Notes: generated from the letters alone by a model not told the origin. A stretch of DNA of 64,000 bases from Flavobacterium humidisoli (GCF_023272795.1 NZ_CP096829.1:3410001-3474000), one strand, 5' to 3'; shown: positions 43,578 through 53,097, counted from the stretch's first letter. Made by a program: numbers and translations.

Positions 43578-43973
43578 TTATACTAAAGAAGTTTCTATTT
43601 TAATTGTGTTTATAAGTGTTTTATGAACAGGACAGCTGTTGGCAATTTTTAAAATTCGCTGTTTTTGAGCATCGTCTACGTTTCCTGTAATTAAGATTTT
43701 GGTTGAAAATAAAGAAACAGTATGCTCTTCGTTTTTTTCAAAATCAACCCAGATTGTAAGTTCTGAAACGTCCCAAGCTTTGCGGTCAATGTACATTCGC
43801 AATGTAATTAGCGTGCAGGAAGCAAGAGACGAAGCCAAAAGTTCAAACGGACTAAAGCCTAAATTTTTTCCACCCATTTCCTGCGGTTCGTCAGCAATTA
43901 GAATATTTCCAGTTTTAGAAGTTATTTCTGTGCGATATTTTCTTGTATCTATTGTTGCTTTTACTGTATCCAT
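43578..43973 (-). CDS. OsmC-family peroxiredoxin-like protein
   Basis: A 131-residue OsmC/Ohr-fold protein, probably reducing organic hydroperoxides in the cytoplasm. Family blocks are GFSPFELLASSLASCTLITLRMY (first redox Cys in the helix) and ANSCPVHKTL with the second Cys near the end. It is preceded by pirin with a 2-base gap and followed by the GNAT gene, so the three form one operon that looks stress related. Confidence 0.92.
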   Translation of the reverse strand: MDTVKATIDTRKYRTEITSKTGNILIADEPQEMGGKNLGFSPFELLASSLASCTLITLRMYIDRKAWDVSELTIWVDFEKNEEHTVSLFSTKILITGNVDDAQKQRILKIANSCPVHKTLINTIKIETSLV

Positions 43974-43975
43974 AT

Positions 43976-44857
43976 TTATTTGATTCTTGGTTCTGGTAAT
44001 GGCACAAATTCAGTTTCTCCTGGAACTTTCGGGAAAGTTTGATTTGTCCAATCTGTTTTTGCTTTTTCGATGAGGTTTTTGTCAGATGAAACGAAGTTCC
44101 AAAAGATAAAATGTTCTTCAGGAAAAGGCTGTCCGCCAAAGATATAAACAGTTGAATTTGCTGCAATTTCGAACTCACAAAGAGAACTTTCTGTAGTAAT
44201 CAGAATTTGTCTCGGATCGTAAGTATGTTCGCCATTTTTGATACTTCCATCTAAAATATACAAACCGCTTTCGCCAAGTAAATGTTGTCCAATATTGATT
44301 TTCTTCGCTTCTTTGCTTTTAATTTCAATAAAATACAATGGACTATAAACAGGAACTGGAGATTTTTTGCCAAAAGCTTCACCAGCAATTAATTTGTATG
44401 AAACGCCATCTTCTTCCCAAGCCGGAATATCATCAGCTTCAACATGAGTGAAATTGGGATCCATTTGCTCCAATTCTTTTGGAAGCGCCACCCAAATCTG
44501 TAATCCGTGAAGCATTTTGTCTGAATGTCTTAAATATTCGGGTGTTCTTTCGGAGTGAACTATTCCTTTTCCAGCTGTCATCCAGTTTACAGCACCTGGT
44601 TTTATTTCCAATTCTGTTCCTAAACTATCGCGGTGCATAATGCTTCCTTCAAACAAAAATGTCAAAGTAGAAAGTCCGATATGCGGGTGCGGAGGAACAT
44701 CCATATTTTCATGATCACTTAAATGTGCAGGTCCCATATGATCGATAAATACAAATGGGCCAACAGCTCTTTTCTCGCGAAAAGGCAATAAACGGCCTAC
44801 CATAAAGTTGCCAATATTGGCAGCACGTTCTTCGATAATTAAACTGATATTTGACAT
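43976..44857 (-). CDS. Pirin family protein
   Basis: A 293-residue bicupin of the pirin family. The metal-binding motif is in the N-terminal cupin: PPHPHIGLSTLTFLFEG, HRDSLGTELEI and KGIVHSER give the usual three His and one Glu. The C-terminal cupin includes EIKSKEAKKINIGQHLLGE and a pirin-typical FIFWNFVSS. Pirins act as quercetinases or redox-linked regulators; which role applies here is not known. First gene of the pirin-OsmC-GNAT operon. Confidence 0.93.
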   Translation of the reverse strand: MSNISLIIEERAANIGNFMVGRLLPFREKRAVGPFVFIDHMGPAHLSDHENMDVPPHPHIGLSTLTFLFEGSIMHRDSLGTELEIKPGAVNWMTAGKGIVHSERTPEYLRHSDKMLHGLQIWVALPKELEQMDPNFTHVEADDIPAWEEDGVSYKLIAGEAFGKKSPVPVYSPLYFIEIKSKEAKKINIGQHLLGESGLYILDGSIKNGEHTYDPRQILITTESSLCEFEIAANSTVYIFGGQPFPEEHFIFWNFVSSDKNLIEKAKTDWTNQTFPKVPGETEFVPLPEPRIK

Positions 44858-45138
44858 GTGGTATATTGATTTGATTTGAAAACAAAATTACAGTTGTGAT
44901 AGAAATCTGTAACTTAATTTAGGTTAAGAAAAGTTGTAATTAGATTTTTTTGAGTTATAAAAATATGAAAAAACTCAGGTAGTTTTATAGTGATGATTAA
45001 AATTAAGTTTATTTGAAAAGAAAAATAATATATTTGAAAATAAATAGAATCCTATTTCATAAAGCTTGCAACGAACATTAAAATTTTGAAATCAAAATAT
45101 AAATTAAAATACTAAAAAAAATAACTGGTATTACAATA

Positions 45139-45378
45139 TTGCTATTCACTATTTTACTTTTCTTTCCTGCATTTTATGCATTTCCTATCCAATTTGCAAA
45201 CTGCAAGAAAAAATTTGAGGATGGAGTCGTAGGGGCTCCAGGATATACGATTGGATTTCTTTTTTGTTTAACAGTTTATATTCTTATTATTTATTTTTTA
45301 ATAAAATTAAGTTTAAAGCTTATCAGAAGGGAAAAAAATAATCTTTCAGCGATTGATGAAATTGGTAAAAAAGAATAG
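45139..45378 (+). CDS. Small membrane protein with unclear start codon
   Basis: A 79-residue frame from a TTG at 45139, with two hydrophobic segments (about 1-20 and 34-58) and a basic tail (KLSLKLIRREKNN). The frame stays open upstream to 45103 and would read IKILKKITGITILLF, a far better membrane-protein start, but there is no ATG, GTG or TTG at that place, only ATT or ATA. It may use a rare start codon or have lost its start. I do not recognise the protein. Confidence 0.4.
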   Translation: MLFTILLFFPAFYAFPIQFANCKKKFEDGVVGAPGYTIGFLFCLTVYILIIYFLIKLSLKLIRREKNNLSAIDEIGKKE

Positions 45379-45402
45379 TAATAGATATAAGTGCTAAAAG
45401 GA

Positions 45403-46503
45403 TTAATCAATCAATTCAAACTCCAAAACTTCGCTCTCTGTTCCATTTATTATAATAGACAATTGATGAATTCCAGTATGAAAAACTCTGGTCGTAATTA
45501 ACTTAAAAGATTGATTTCTTTCAATTTTAGTTAATTGATTAGGCTGATAGATTTTCTCGCTGATTTTAAAAACTTTTTTAGCCAAATGCCCTTTTGCTTT
45601 TTTATAATGAACGGCGTATTCTAAACGAATCGTCTTTGGTTCTTCGTTTTTATTATTTAAATGAAATTGAAACTGCAGATAATCTCCAATTTTTACAGTT
45701 GGCGTTTTGATTTCGAAAGCCGAAAGTTCAATATTCGTACTTTCTAAACCATAATGACTTAAAATTTCTGGATGACCTTGTTTTAATAAAGTTCTACAGC
45801 CGTGTTTAATAATCCCGTCAGTTTCTTTGCTGTTTCCTTTCCATCTAGAAGCAATTTCAAGAACGATCTGCGGATTATCTTTTGCAATATCATTTAAATT
45901 ATTGGCAACACTTCTGCGGACATATTCGGATGTATCATTTTTTAGATTTTCCAAGATTGGCAGAATAGAAGATGGATCTTTTTTAAGAAACGGAATTGCC
46001 ATCGCCCAAGGTAATCTCGGGCGTGATCCTTCACTGGCCAATCTTCTAACGTGATGATTTTCATGTAGAGACCATTTTACCATTTCGTTAATCATTTGTT
46101 CTTTATACTTTAAAATAAAAGGACGGACAGCAAATTCGCAACTTATAAATTGAGTAATTGATACAAAGGCTTTCGCCGAAGTTTCAAAATCATCTAAACC
46201 ATACATTTCGATATAATCGGCAAAGAAAATAAAGGCTAGATTGCCATCAGTAAAACTGTTTTTCTTTAAGTTTTCGATGATTTTATCAATTAAAGTAGTG
46301 GCTTCTACGAAATTTTGAGGCATGAATTGATGAAGTACAACTGTGGTGTGTTTCATTCGTTCTTTCCATTCTTTTTGAGCAAAATCACCTTTGTAAATGG
46401 TATCGATGAATTTCTTTTTGTCGAATGAAGGATGCACTTCGGCGACAGCCTGACCAAATTTTTCGTAAAAAGAAACCGAGTAAATATCTTTAATTAATCC
46501 CAT
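45403..46503 (-). CDS. AlkC-type DNA alkylation repair glycosylase
   Basis: A 366-residue HEAT-repeat DNA glycosylase that removes alkylated bases such as 3-methyladenine. The helical repeats hold MVKWSLHENHHVRRLASEGSR followed by PRLPWAMAI, the block typical of AlkC/AlkD relatives, and NDTSEYVRRSVANNLNDIA. The C-terminal 100 residues form a beta-rich Ig-like domain (GDYLQFQFHLNNKNEEP, RLEYAVHYKKAKG), which is known for some AlkC proteins. ATG 46503 was chosen over TTG 46527 because that TTG lies inside a TATCTTTG promoter box. Confidence 0.9.
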   Translation of the reverse strand: MGLIKDIYSVSFYEKFGQAVAEVHPSFDKKKFIDTIYKGDFAQKEWKERMKHTTVVLHQFMPQNFVEATTLIDKIIENLKKNSFTDGNLAFIFFADYIEMYGLDDFETSAKAFVSITQFISCEFAVRPFILKYKEQMINEMVKWSLHENHHVRRLASEGSRPRLPWAMAIPFLKKDPSSILPILENLKNDTSEYVRRSVANNLNDIAKDNPQIVLEIASRWKGNSKETDGIIKHGCRTLLKQGHPEILSHYGLESTNIELSAFEIKTPTVKIGDYLQFQFHLNNKNEEPKTIRLEYAVHYKKAKGHLAKKVFKISEKIYQPNQLTKIERNQSFKLITTRVFHTGIHQLSIIINGTESEVLEFELID

Positions 46504-46524
46504 AAATTTTGTTTGATTGAATTT

Positions 46525-46532
46525 CAAAGATA
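46525..46532 (-). promoter_or_regulatory. -7 box of the AlkC-type gene
   Basis: TATCTTTG on the minus strand, a full match to TAnnTTTG, 21 bases before ATG 46503. Confidence 0.5.
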
Positions 46533-46708
46533 TTTAATTGAACGCTTATTAAGAGATTAAGTTTTGTTAAGAATTGTAACTTTATTTTTCGGAATATCTT
46601 AATGGTTAAAAAAGAGATATTTAATGTTTTATGTAATTTTTCATGTTGTCAGAACTTTCAAATCCATAAAATATATCCTAATTTAGCATTATTATTAAAA
46701 ACAGAAAA

Positions 46709-47566
46709 ATGATAAGCAAAGCCCAATTTCAAGCAGAATTAAAACTTTTAATCAGTAATGCCATTAGAGAAGATGTTGGTCCAGGCGATTACAGTTCGCT
46801 GGCTTGTATTCCTGATACAGCACATGGTCAGGCTAAATTATTGGTAAAAGATCAAGGGATAATTGCTGGTGTTGAATTGGCTAAAATGATATTTGAGCAT
46901 GTTGATCCCAAGCTGAAAGTGAAAACTTTTATCGAAGATGGAACGCGTGTAGAGTATGGTGAAATTGTTTTTGAAGTTTCTGGGAGCTCGCAATCTATAT
47001 TAAAAGCAGAAAGAGTTGTTTTGAATACTATGCAGAGAATGTCTGCAATTGCTACAAAAACAAACCATTTAATGCAGCTTTTGGAAGGAACAAATGCAAA
47101 AATATTAGATACACGTAAAACAACTCCAAATTTTAGAGTTGCAGAAAAATGGGCCGTGAAAATTGGCGGAGGAGAAAATCATCGTTATGCTTTGTATGAT
47201 ATGATTATGTTGAAAGACAATCATATCGATTTTGCTGGTGGAATTACTCGCGCTATTTCTAAAACTAAAGAATATTTAAAGGAAAATAATCTTGATTTAA
47301 AGATTATTGTTGAAGCTCGTAATTTGGATGAAATTAGAGAAATTTTATTGAGTGATGGTGTTCATAGAATCCTAATTGATAATTTTAATTATGAAGACAC
47401 CAAAACGGCTGTTGCATTAATTGGTACAAAATGTCAGACTGAATCTTCAGGAAATATTAGCGAAAAAACAGTTCGCGAGTATGCTTTGTGCGGCGTAAAT
47501 TATATTTCGTCTGGAGCCTTAACGCATTCTGTTTATAATATGGATTTGAGCTTAAAAGCTTTTTAA
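46709..47566 (+). CDS. nadC: Nicotinate-nucleotide pyrophosphorylase (carboxylating)
   Basis: A 285-residue quinolinate phosphoribosyltransferase of de novo NAD synthesis. Typical motifs: AIREDVGPGDYSSLA, LNTMQRMSAIATKT, ILDTRKTTPNFRVAEKWAVK, GGGENHRYALYDMIMLKDNH, KIIVEARNLDEI, ILIDNF and SSGNISEKTVREYA with the phosphate-binding end YISSGALTHS. Length is normal. No nadA or nadB is nearby. Confidence 0.97.
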   Translation: MISKAQFQAELKLLISNAIREDVGPGDYSSLACIPDTAHGQAKLLVKDQGIIAGVELAKMIFEHVDPKLKVKTFIEDGTRVEYGEIVFEVSGSSQSILKAERVVLNTMQRMSAIATKTNHLMQLLEGTNAKILDTRKTTPNFRVAEKWAVKIGGGENHRYALYDMIMLKDNHIDFAGGITRAISKTKEYLKENNLDLKIIVEARNLDEIREILLSDGVHRILIDNFNYEDTKTAVALIGTKCQTESSGNISEKTVREYALCGVNYISSGALTHSVYNMDLSLKAF

Positions 47567-47658
47567 TGAAGTTGTGAATTTTGAGTTATAAGTTATGAGT
47601 TTAGTAATTATCCCGATGCTATAGGGACTGAACTCTGAAATCTAAAATCAAAAAAAAT

Positions 47659-48582
47659 ATGTCACAAGAGATAGAAGATCGGATTGAGAAATTGCCTGTG
47701 GTACGGTCTTTAGCCCGACTTTTGAAGAAAATAAAACTGCCTTGGTTGGAAGGATTTTCATTGTACGATTTGTTAGAAATGTACACCATCGGAATTATTG
47801 ATGGTGCTTTTTCGTATCATGCAAGCGCGGTTTCTTTTAGCTTTTTTATGGCTTTATTTCCTTTTGCGCTGTTTATCTTAAACTTAATTCCGTTTATTCC
47901 TATAGACAATTTTCAGGAAGATTTTTTGCAGTTTGTGCAACAGAGCGTTCCGCCCAATACATTTGATGCTATTAGTAAAATCATCAGCGATATCTTAAAT
48001 AATAGTCATTCTGGATTATTATCATCGGGTTTTTTGCTTTCGATATTCTTAATGGCAAATGGTATTAATGGAATTCTAAGCGGTTTTGAATCTTCTAAAC
48101 ACGTTTTTGATAAACGCGGTTTTTTCAGTCAGTATCTTGTTGCATTGGCAATTTCGCTTGTTATGACAATTATATTGTTTGTAACGGTGGCAACAATTGT
48201 TGTTTTTGAGGTATTCATTCAAAAAACAATCATTCAGGATGTACTTAGTGACAGGATTCCGCTGATTATTTTAGGACGATATTTATTTGTTATCTTAATG
48301 ATTTTGATAACATCTTCAATATTATTGCGTTATGGTACAAAACAGTATAATAAAGTGCCCTTTATAAGTATTGGTTCTGTTTTTACAACGGTTTTAATTG
48401 TTATATCTTCATTCTTTTTTGGGATTTGGGTTATAAAATTTTCAAAATACAACGAACTTTATGGTTCAATTGGGACATTATTAATTCTAATGTTTTATAT
48501 TTGGATAAACTGTATGATTCTGCTTTTAGGGTTCGAATTGAATGCTTCTATCAGAAAATTAAAACAAAAAAAAGAAAAATAA
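47659..48582 (+). CDS. YihY/BrkB-family inner-membrane protein
   Basis: A 307-residue protein with six predicted membrane helices and the YihY/BrkB signature blocks GAFSYHASAVSFSFFMALFP, NGINGILSGFESSKHVFDKR and the final GSIGTLLILMFYIWINCMILLLGFELNA. The family is widespread; older names (ribonuclease BN, BrkB) are not reliable for function. It starts an apparent operon: the DUF2147 gene begins 1 base after its stop. Confidence 0.93.
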   Translation: MSQEIEDRIEKLPVVRSLARLLKKIKLPWLEGFSLYDLLEMYTIGIIDGAFSYHASAVSFSFFMALFPFALFILNLIPFIPIDNFQEDFLQFVQQSVPPNTFDAISKIISDILNNSHSGLLSSGFLLSIFLMANGINGILSGFESSKHVFDKRGFFSQYLVALAISLVMTIILFVTVATIVVFEVFIQKTIIQDVLSDRIPLIILGRYLFVILMILITSSILLRYGTKQYNKVPFISIGSVFTTVLIVISSFFFGIWVIKFSKYNELYGSIGTLLILMFYIWINCMILLLGFELNASIRKLKQKKEK

Positions 48583-48583
48583 T

Positions 48584-49012
48584 ATGAAAAATTTGATGCT
48601 AACTATCGGAGTGTTCTTCTTTGCGCTGACCATGCAAAGTCAAAGTGTAATTGGAAAATGGAAAACAATTGACGATGAAACAGGAGAAGCTAAATCTATA
48701 GTAGAAATCTACGAGAAATCAGGAAAAATATATGGTAAAGTAGTAGATATCCTTCGCGAAAGCCACAAAAAAGATGTTTGTGTAAAGTGTGATGGAGCTG
48801 AAAAAAATAAACCAATTTTAGGTATGGTAATTATGAATGGTCTTAAGAAAGATGGTTCAGAATATAATGGAGGAACAATTTTGGATCCTACAAGCGGTAA
48901 AAAGTATAAATGTTATGTTACTTTAGAATCTGCAGATAAATTAAAACTTCGCGGTTATGTTGGGATTTCTTTAATGGGAAGAACTCAATATTGGACGAGA
49001 GTAAAAAATTAA
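48584..49012 (+). CDS. DUF2147 secreted protein
   Basis: A 142-residue protein with a signal peptide (to about LTMQSQ). It is a DUF2147 small beta-barrel: SVIGKWKTIDDETGEAKSIV, IYGKVVDI, CVKCDGAEKNKPILG (with a Cys pair), GGTILDPTSGKKYKC and LRGYVGISLMGRTQYWTR. The family is periplasmic with no established activity. It is tightly coupled to yihY (1 base) and to the metallo-beta-lactamase (10 bases). Confidence 0.92.
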   Translation: MKNLMLTIGVFFFALTMQSQSVIGKWKTIDDETGEAKSIVEIYEKSGKIYGKVVDILRESHKKDVCVKCDGAEKNKPILGMVIMNGLKKDGSEYNGGTILDPTSGKKYKCYVTLESADKLKLRGYVGISLMGRTQYWTRVKN

Positions 49013-49022
49013 TTAAAATATA

Positions 49023-49778
49023 ATGCGAAAATTTGCTTCAATAATTTTATTCTTAGTTATAGTTTCAAATAGCTTTGGACAATCTAAGAACTCGCCATTA
49101 CAAATAAGTCATCTTACGGGTGACTTTTATGTTTACAAAACTTTTAATGAATACAAAGGGGTAAAGATTTCTGCCAATGCTATGTATGTCGTTACGAAAG
49201 AAGGTGTTGTTCTTTTTGATGCTCCGTGGGATAAAATGCAGTTTCAGCCTTTGTTGGATAGCATTGAAGCGAAACATAATAAAAAGGTTGTAATGGTTTT
49301 TGCAACGCATTCGCATGAAGATCGTGCGGGTGGATTGGATTTTTATAGAAAAAAAGGAATTAAAACCTACTCAAGTAAATTGACAGACGAAATCCTTAAA
49401 GCGAATAAGGAAGGAAGAGCAGAATTTGTAATTCCGAATGATTCGACTTTTACAGTTGGGCAATATAATTTTGAAGTGTATTATCCAGGTAAAGGCCATG
49501 CTCCAGATAATATTGTGGTTTGGTTTGGGAAAGAGAAAATTCTTTATGGAGGATGTTTTATAAAGAGTGTTGAAGCGAAAGATTTAGGATATTTAGGCGA
49601 TGCTGATGTTAAGGAATGGGGGAGATCCATAAAAAAAGTTCAGGCAAAATTTAAAAATCCGAAGTATGTTATTCCAGGGCACGATGGAGGAACAACAAAG
49701 GAATTAGTAGGGCATACTTTAAAGCTGATTCAGGATTACAATCTTTCAAATGATTCCTCTAAATCGGGTCAGAAATAA
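49023..49778 (+). CDS. Class B1 metallo-beta-lactamase
   Basis: A 251-residue secreted zinc hydrolase (signal peptide to SNSFGQ). All B1 ligands are visible: H96-x-H98-x-D100 in THSHEDRAGG, H159 in GKGHAPDN, C178 in YGGCFIKS and H220 in IPGHDGG, so both zinc sites are intact, and the Lys after the Cys block (KS) is also present. Such enzymes hydrolyse most beta-lactams including carbapenems; flavobacteria carry several resident lineages (for example JOHN-1). Its place between DUF2147 and priA in a housekeeping operon suggests an intrinsic gene rather than an acquired one. Activity is inferred. Confidence 0.92.
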   Translation: MRKFASIILFLVIVSNSFGQSKNSPLQISHLTGDFYVYKTFNEYKGVKISANAMYVVTKEGVVLFDAPWDKMQFQPLLDSIEAKHNKKVVMVFATHSHEDRAGGLDFYRKKGIKTYSSKLTDEILKANKEGRAEFVIPNDSTFTVGQYNFEVYYPGKGHAPDNIVVWFGKEKILYGGCFIKSVEAKDLGYLGDADVKEWGRSIKKVQAKFKNPKYVIPGHDGGTTKELVGHTLKLIQDYNLSNDSSKSGQK

Positions 49779-49801
49779 GTACTGACTTATAAAAAAAATC
49801 A

Positions 49802-52252
49802 ATGCATTTCATCGAAGTTATTTTACCGCTTTCTTTAGCTAAGACATTTACATACCGAATTTCTGAAGCTGAATTTCATTTCATAAAAAAAGGAATGCGT
49901 GTTGCTGTGCCATTTGGTAAAAGTAAAATATATACAGCGCTAGTTCTGGATGTTCATGAAAATGCTCCAACATTATACGAAGCTAAAGAAATCCATCAAA
50001 TTTTAGATGAAGTGCCAATTGCAACCGAAATTCAGATTAAACACTGGCTTTGGGTTGCAAATTATTATATGTGCGGAATTGGAGATGTGTATCGAGGTGC
50101 ATTTCCGAGTGGTTTATTGTTGGAAAGTGAAACAATCATTTCGCATAAGCCCGATGTTGTGGTAAATGACAGCGAACTTTCTGATGATGAATTCTTAATT
50201 TATGAAGCCCTGAATCATCAAAGTTCCTTAAAGATTCAAGAGATTACTTCAATTTTAAATAAAAAGAATATACTTCCGATTCTGCAAAAGCTAATCGCGA
50301 AAGATATTATTTTTTTGGATGAAGAAATAAAAGAAACATACAAGCCAAAATTGGTTCGATATGTTAAATTGCATTCCAAATACGAATCGGATAACGGTTT
50401 GGCTGAATTACTCGAAGTGCTGAAAAGTGCTAATAAACAGAAAGAAATTGTTTTAACTTATTTTCAGTTGAATGCTTCGGAGAAAAAGCCCATTACGGTA
50501 AAGAGGCTTACGGAAGTTTCAAATGTAACAGCTGCCGTTGTAAAGGCTTTAGTTGAAAAAGAAATTTTTGAGGAATATTATTTGCAGCAGGATCGTGTTA
50601 CATTTAATGGAGAAGTATCAGATAAGGAATTGCAGCTTAGTGAGGCTCAAGAAAGTGCTTTTTCTGCAATCAAAAATAGTTTTCTGGAGAAGGAAGTTTG
50701 TCTTCTTCATGGTGTGACTTCAAGCGGAAAGACTGAGATTTATATCAAGTTAATTGAAGAGTATTTGAATACCGGAAAACAGGTTTTGTATCTGTTGCCC
50801 GAAATTGCTCTTACTACGCAGTTGGTATCGAGACTGCGTTTTCATTTTGGAGACAAAGTAGCTGTTTTTCATTCCAAATACAGTAATAACGAGAGAGTTG
50901 AGGTTTGGAGGCAAACGCTTGAAAACTCTCCAAAAGCACAAATTGTAATTGGAGCAAGATCTGCTTTGTTTTTGCCTTTTAATGATTTAGGATTATTAAT
51001 CGTTGACGAAGAACACGAGCAGACTTTTAAGCAGACAGATCCTGCGCCAAGATACCATGCCAGAGATGCTGCAATTGTTTTGGCTAATTTTCATAAAGCA
51101 AAAGTGTTATTGGGTTCTGCAACGCCTAGCATTGAAACCTATTTTAATACCCAAAATGATAAATATGGGTTGGTAACACTTTCTGAACGTTACAAAAATG
51201 TCCGTTTGCCAGAAGTGCTTTTAGTTGATTTAAAAGACAAGCATTTTAGAAAAAAAATGACAGGGCATTTTAGCGATCTTTTAATCGAAGAAATTGCAGA
51301 ATCAATGTCGTTAGGTGAGCAGGTCATTTTGTTTCAAAATAGAAGAGGTTATTCGCCTATAATAGAATGTTTGACTTGCGGACACGTTCCGCATTGTCAG
51401 CAGTGCGATGTTAGTTTGACTTATCATAAACATAAGAACCAGTTACGATGCCATTATTGTGGTTATTCTATAGCAAAACCTACAAATTGCCATAATTGCT
51501 CCAGTATAGATTTAACTACAAAAGGATTTGGAACTGAGCAGATAGAGCAGGAGTTGGCTTCGCTTTTTCCGAAAGCCAAAACAGCTCGAATGGATCAAGA
51601 TACTACTCGAGGTAAATTTGGTTTTGAAAAGATAATTGATACTTTTAAAAATCGAGAAGTTGATATTTTGGTGGGGACGCAAATGCTGGCCAAAGGACTT
51701 GATTTTGACAATGTAGGTTTAGTCGGAATTATGAATGCTGATAATATGCTCCATCATCCAGATTTTAGAGCTTTTGAACGTAGTTTTCAAATGATGACCC
51801 AAGTTGCGGGAAGAGCGGGGCGATCAGAAAAACAAGGAAAAGTTGTCATTCAGACTTACAATCCGAATCATAATACAATTCAACAAGTTACAAACCATAA
51901 TTATATAGGTATGTATAAAGAACAGTTGTATGACAGGCAAATCTATAGATATCCGCCTTATTTCAGGATTATTAAGCTTACGCTAAAGCATAAAGATTTT
52001 GATAAATTGAAGGAAGGAGCTATATGGCTGTATCAGGTTTTAAGTCAGAACTTAGGAATGCCAGTTTTAGGGCCAGAAGAGCCAGCGATAAGTAGAATAC
52101 GAAATGAATATATTAGGACTATTTTAATAAAGATTCCGCATAATCTTCATTTAGGAAACACAAAAAAAACTATTCAGAAAATGCTGAATAGTTTTGAAGC
52201 TGTGGCTCAATACAGAGCTATAAAAGTTGTAGTAAACGTTGATTTTTATTAA
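49802..52252 (+). CDS. priA: Primosomal replication protein N' (PriA helicase)
   Basis: An 816-residue 3'-5' helicase that reloads the replisome at stalled forks. The N-terminal DNA-binding domain starts MHFIEVILPLSLAKTFTY. Walker A is GVTSSGKTEIY, Walker B DEEHEQTFKQ. The zinc-binding insert has eight Cys (CLTCGHVPHCQQCD, then CHYCG, CHNC). Helicase motifs LLGSATPS, GTQMLAKGLDFDNVGLVGI and QVAGRAGR follow. Its TAA stop directly abuts the stop of the convergent LytTR gene, with no base between. Confidence 0.97.
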   Translation: MHFIEVILPLSLAKTFTYRISEAEFHFIKKGMRVAVPFGKSKIYTALVLDVHENAPTLYEAKEIHQILDEVPIATEIQIKHWLWVANYYMCGIGDVYRGAFPSGLLLESETIISHKPDVVVNDSELSDDEFLIYEALNHQSSLKIQEITSILNKKNILPILQKLIAKDIIFLDEEIKETYKPKLVRYVKLHSKYESDNGLAELLEVLKSANKQKEIVLTYFQLNASEKKPITVKRLTEVSNVTAAVVKALVEKEIFEEYYLQQDRVTFNGEVSDKELQLSEAQESAFSAIKNSFLEKEVCLLHGVTSSGKTEIYIKLIEEYLNTGKQVLYLLPEIALTTQLVSRLRFHFGDKVAVFHSKYSNNERVEVWRQTLENSPKAQIVIGARSALFLPFNDLGLLIVDEEHEQTFKQTDPAPRYHARDAAIVLANFHKAKVLLGSATPSIETYFNTQNDKYGLVTLSERYKNVRLPEVLLVDLKDKHFRKKMTGHFSDLLIEEIAESMSLGEQVILFQNRRGYSPIIECLTCGHVPHCQQCDVSLTYHKHKNQLRCHYCGYSIAKPTNCHNCSSIDLTTKGFGTEQIEQELASLFPKAKTARMDQDTTRGKFGFEKIIDTFKNREVDILVGTQMLAKGLDFDNVGLVGIMNADNMLHHPDFRAFERSFQMMTQVAGRAGRSEKQGKVVIQTYNPNHNTIQQVTNHNYIGMYKEQLYDRQIYRYPPYFRIIKLTLKHKDFDKLKEGAIWLYQVLSQNLGMPVLGPEEPAISRIRNEYIRTILIKIPHNLHLGNTKKTIQKMLNSFEAVAQYRAIKVVVNVDFY

Positions 52253-52951
52253 TTAAGAAGAAGTTGAAAGTGCTTTTACTAGATCTTCTTTTTTATTGCG
52301 GCTTAACGGTATTTTGGTAATGCCTATTTCGGCAAATTTACTATTGAAACGTTCAACCTTATCGATATTAATAATATACGACTTGTGAACACGAATAAAT
52401 TTGTCTTTGGATAAATCATTTTCAAAAGACTTCATAGTAGAGAGAACCAAATTGCTGTCGTCTTCGGTTACTACTCTTACGTAATCTCCAAAAGCTTCAA
52501 TCCATTTTATTTTTGAAGTGAAGATTTTAAGTTTTTTTAGATTACTTTTGATGAATATATGCTCGCCTTCTTCTTCTTTAATGTCCTTTTTAAGTAAATG
52601 CATGTCAATTGCTCTTTTTACAGAGGCATTAAAACGATCTACTGCAATAGGTTTCTGAAGATAGTCGGTAGCATCGTAGTCGAAAGCTTTGAGGGCATAT
52701 TCGGCTTTAGAAGTAATAAATATAATTTGCGGTTTTGATTTTAATCCGTCAAGAAAATCAAATCCGTTAATAACTGGCATTTCTATATCAAGAAATATTA
52801 AATCAATATTATTTAATGAGATACAACTTTTTGCTTCAATTGCATTAGAAAAATCCCCGATTAAATGCAAGCCTGGGTGATTATTGACCAATTTGGCAAT
52901 AATTGTCCTTTGTATAGAACTATCATCTACAACAACACAGTTTAGTTTCAT
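52253..52951 (-). CDS. LytTR-type response regulator
   Basis: A 232-residue two-component regulator. The receiver domain (1-120) has the acidic pocket VVVDDS (D9-D10) and the phospho-acceptor D55 in IFLDIEMP, with Lys in YLQKPI. The LytTR DNA-binding domain (about 135-230) includes KIKWIEAFGDYVRVVTED and FIRVHKSYIINIDKVERF. No histidine kinase lies nearby, so its partner is elsewhere. The gene converges on priA and the two stop codons touch. Confidence 0.95.
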   Translation of the reverse strand: MKLNCVVVDDSSIQRTIIAKLVNNHPGLHLIGDFSNAIEAKSCISLNNIDLIFLDIEMPVINGFDFLDGLKSKPQIIFITSKAEYALKAFDYDATDYLQKPIAVDRFNASVKRAIDMHLLKKDIKEEEGEHIFIKSNLKKLKIFTSKIKWIEAFGDYVRVVTEDDSNLVLSTMKSFENDLSKDKFIRVHKSYIINIDKVERFNSKFAEIGITKIPLSRNKKEDLVKALSTSS

Positions 52952-53067
52952 AACATTTATATTTAGAATAAATTCAGGATAGCAGTAGTAAATGTATTAT
53001 TTTTTTGTAAAAAAAACTAAGGATGAGGGATCTTTTTTGCATTACGACGAATAAAAGAAAAAAAATG

Positions 53068-53097
53068 TTGGATATGTAAATTAAATGCTTACTTTTG
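53068..53097 (+). promoter_or_regulatory. Full Bacteroidota promoter of rpsF-rpsR-rplI
   Basis: TTG (53068-53070), exactly 19 nt, then TACTTTTG (53090-53097): a complete match to the TTG-N19-TAnnTTTG consensus, 31 bases before the rpsF ATG. It is the clearest promoter in the window and supports the taxonomic call. Confidence 0.85.
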
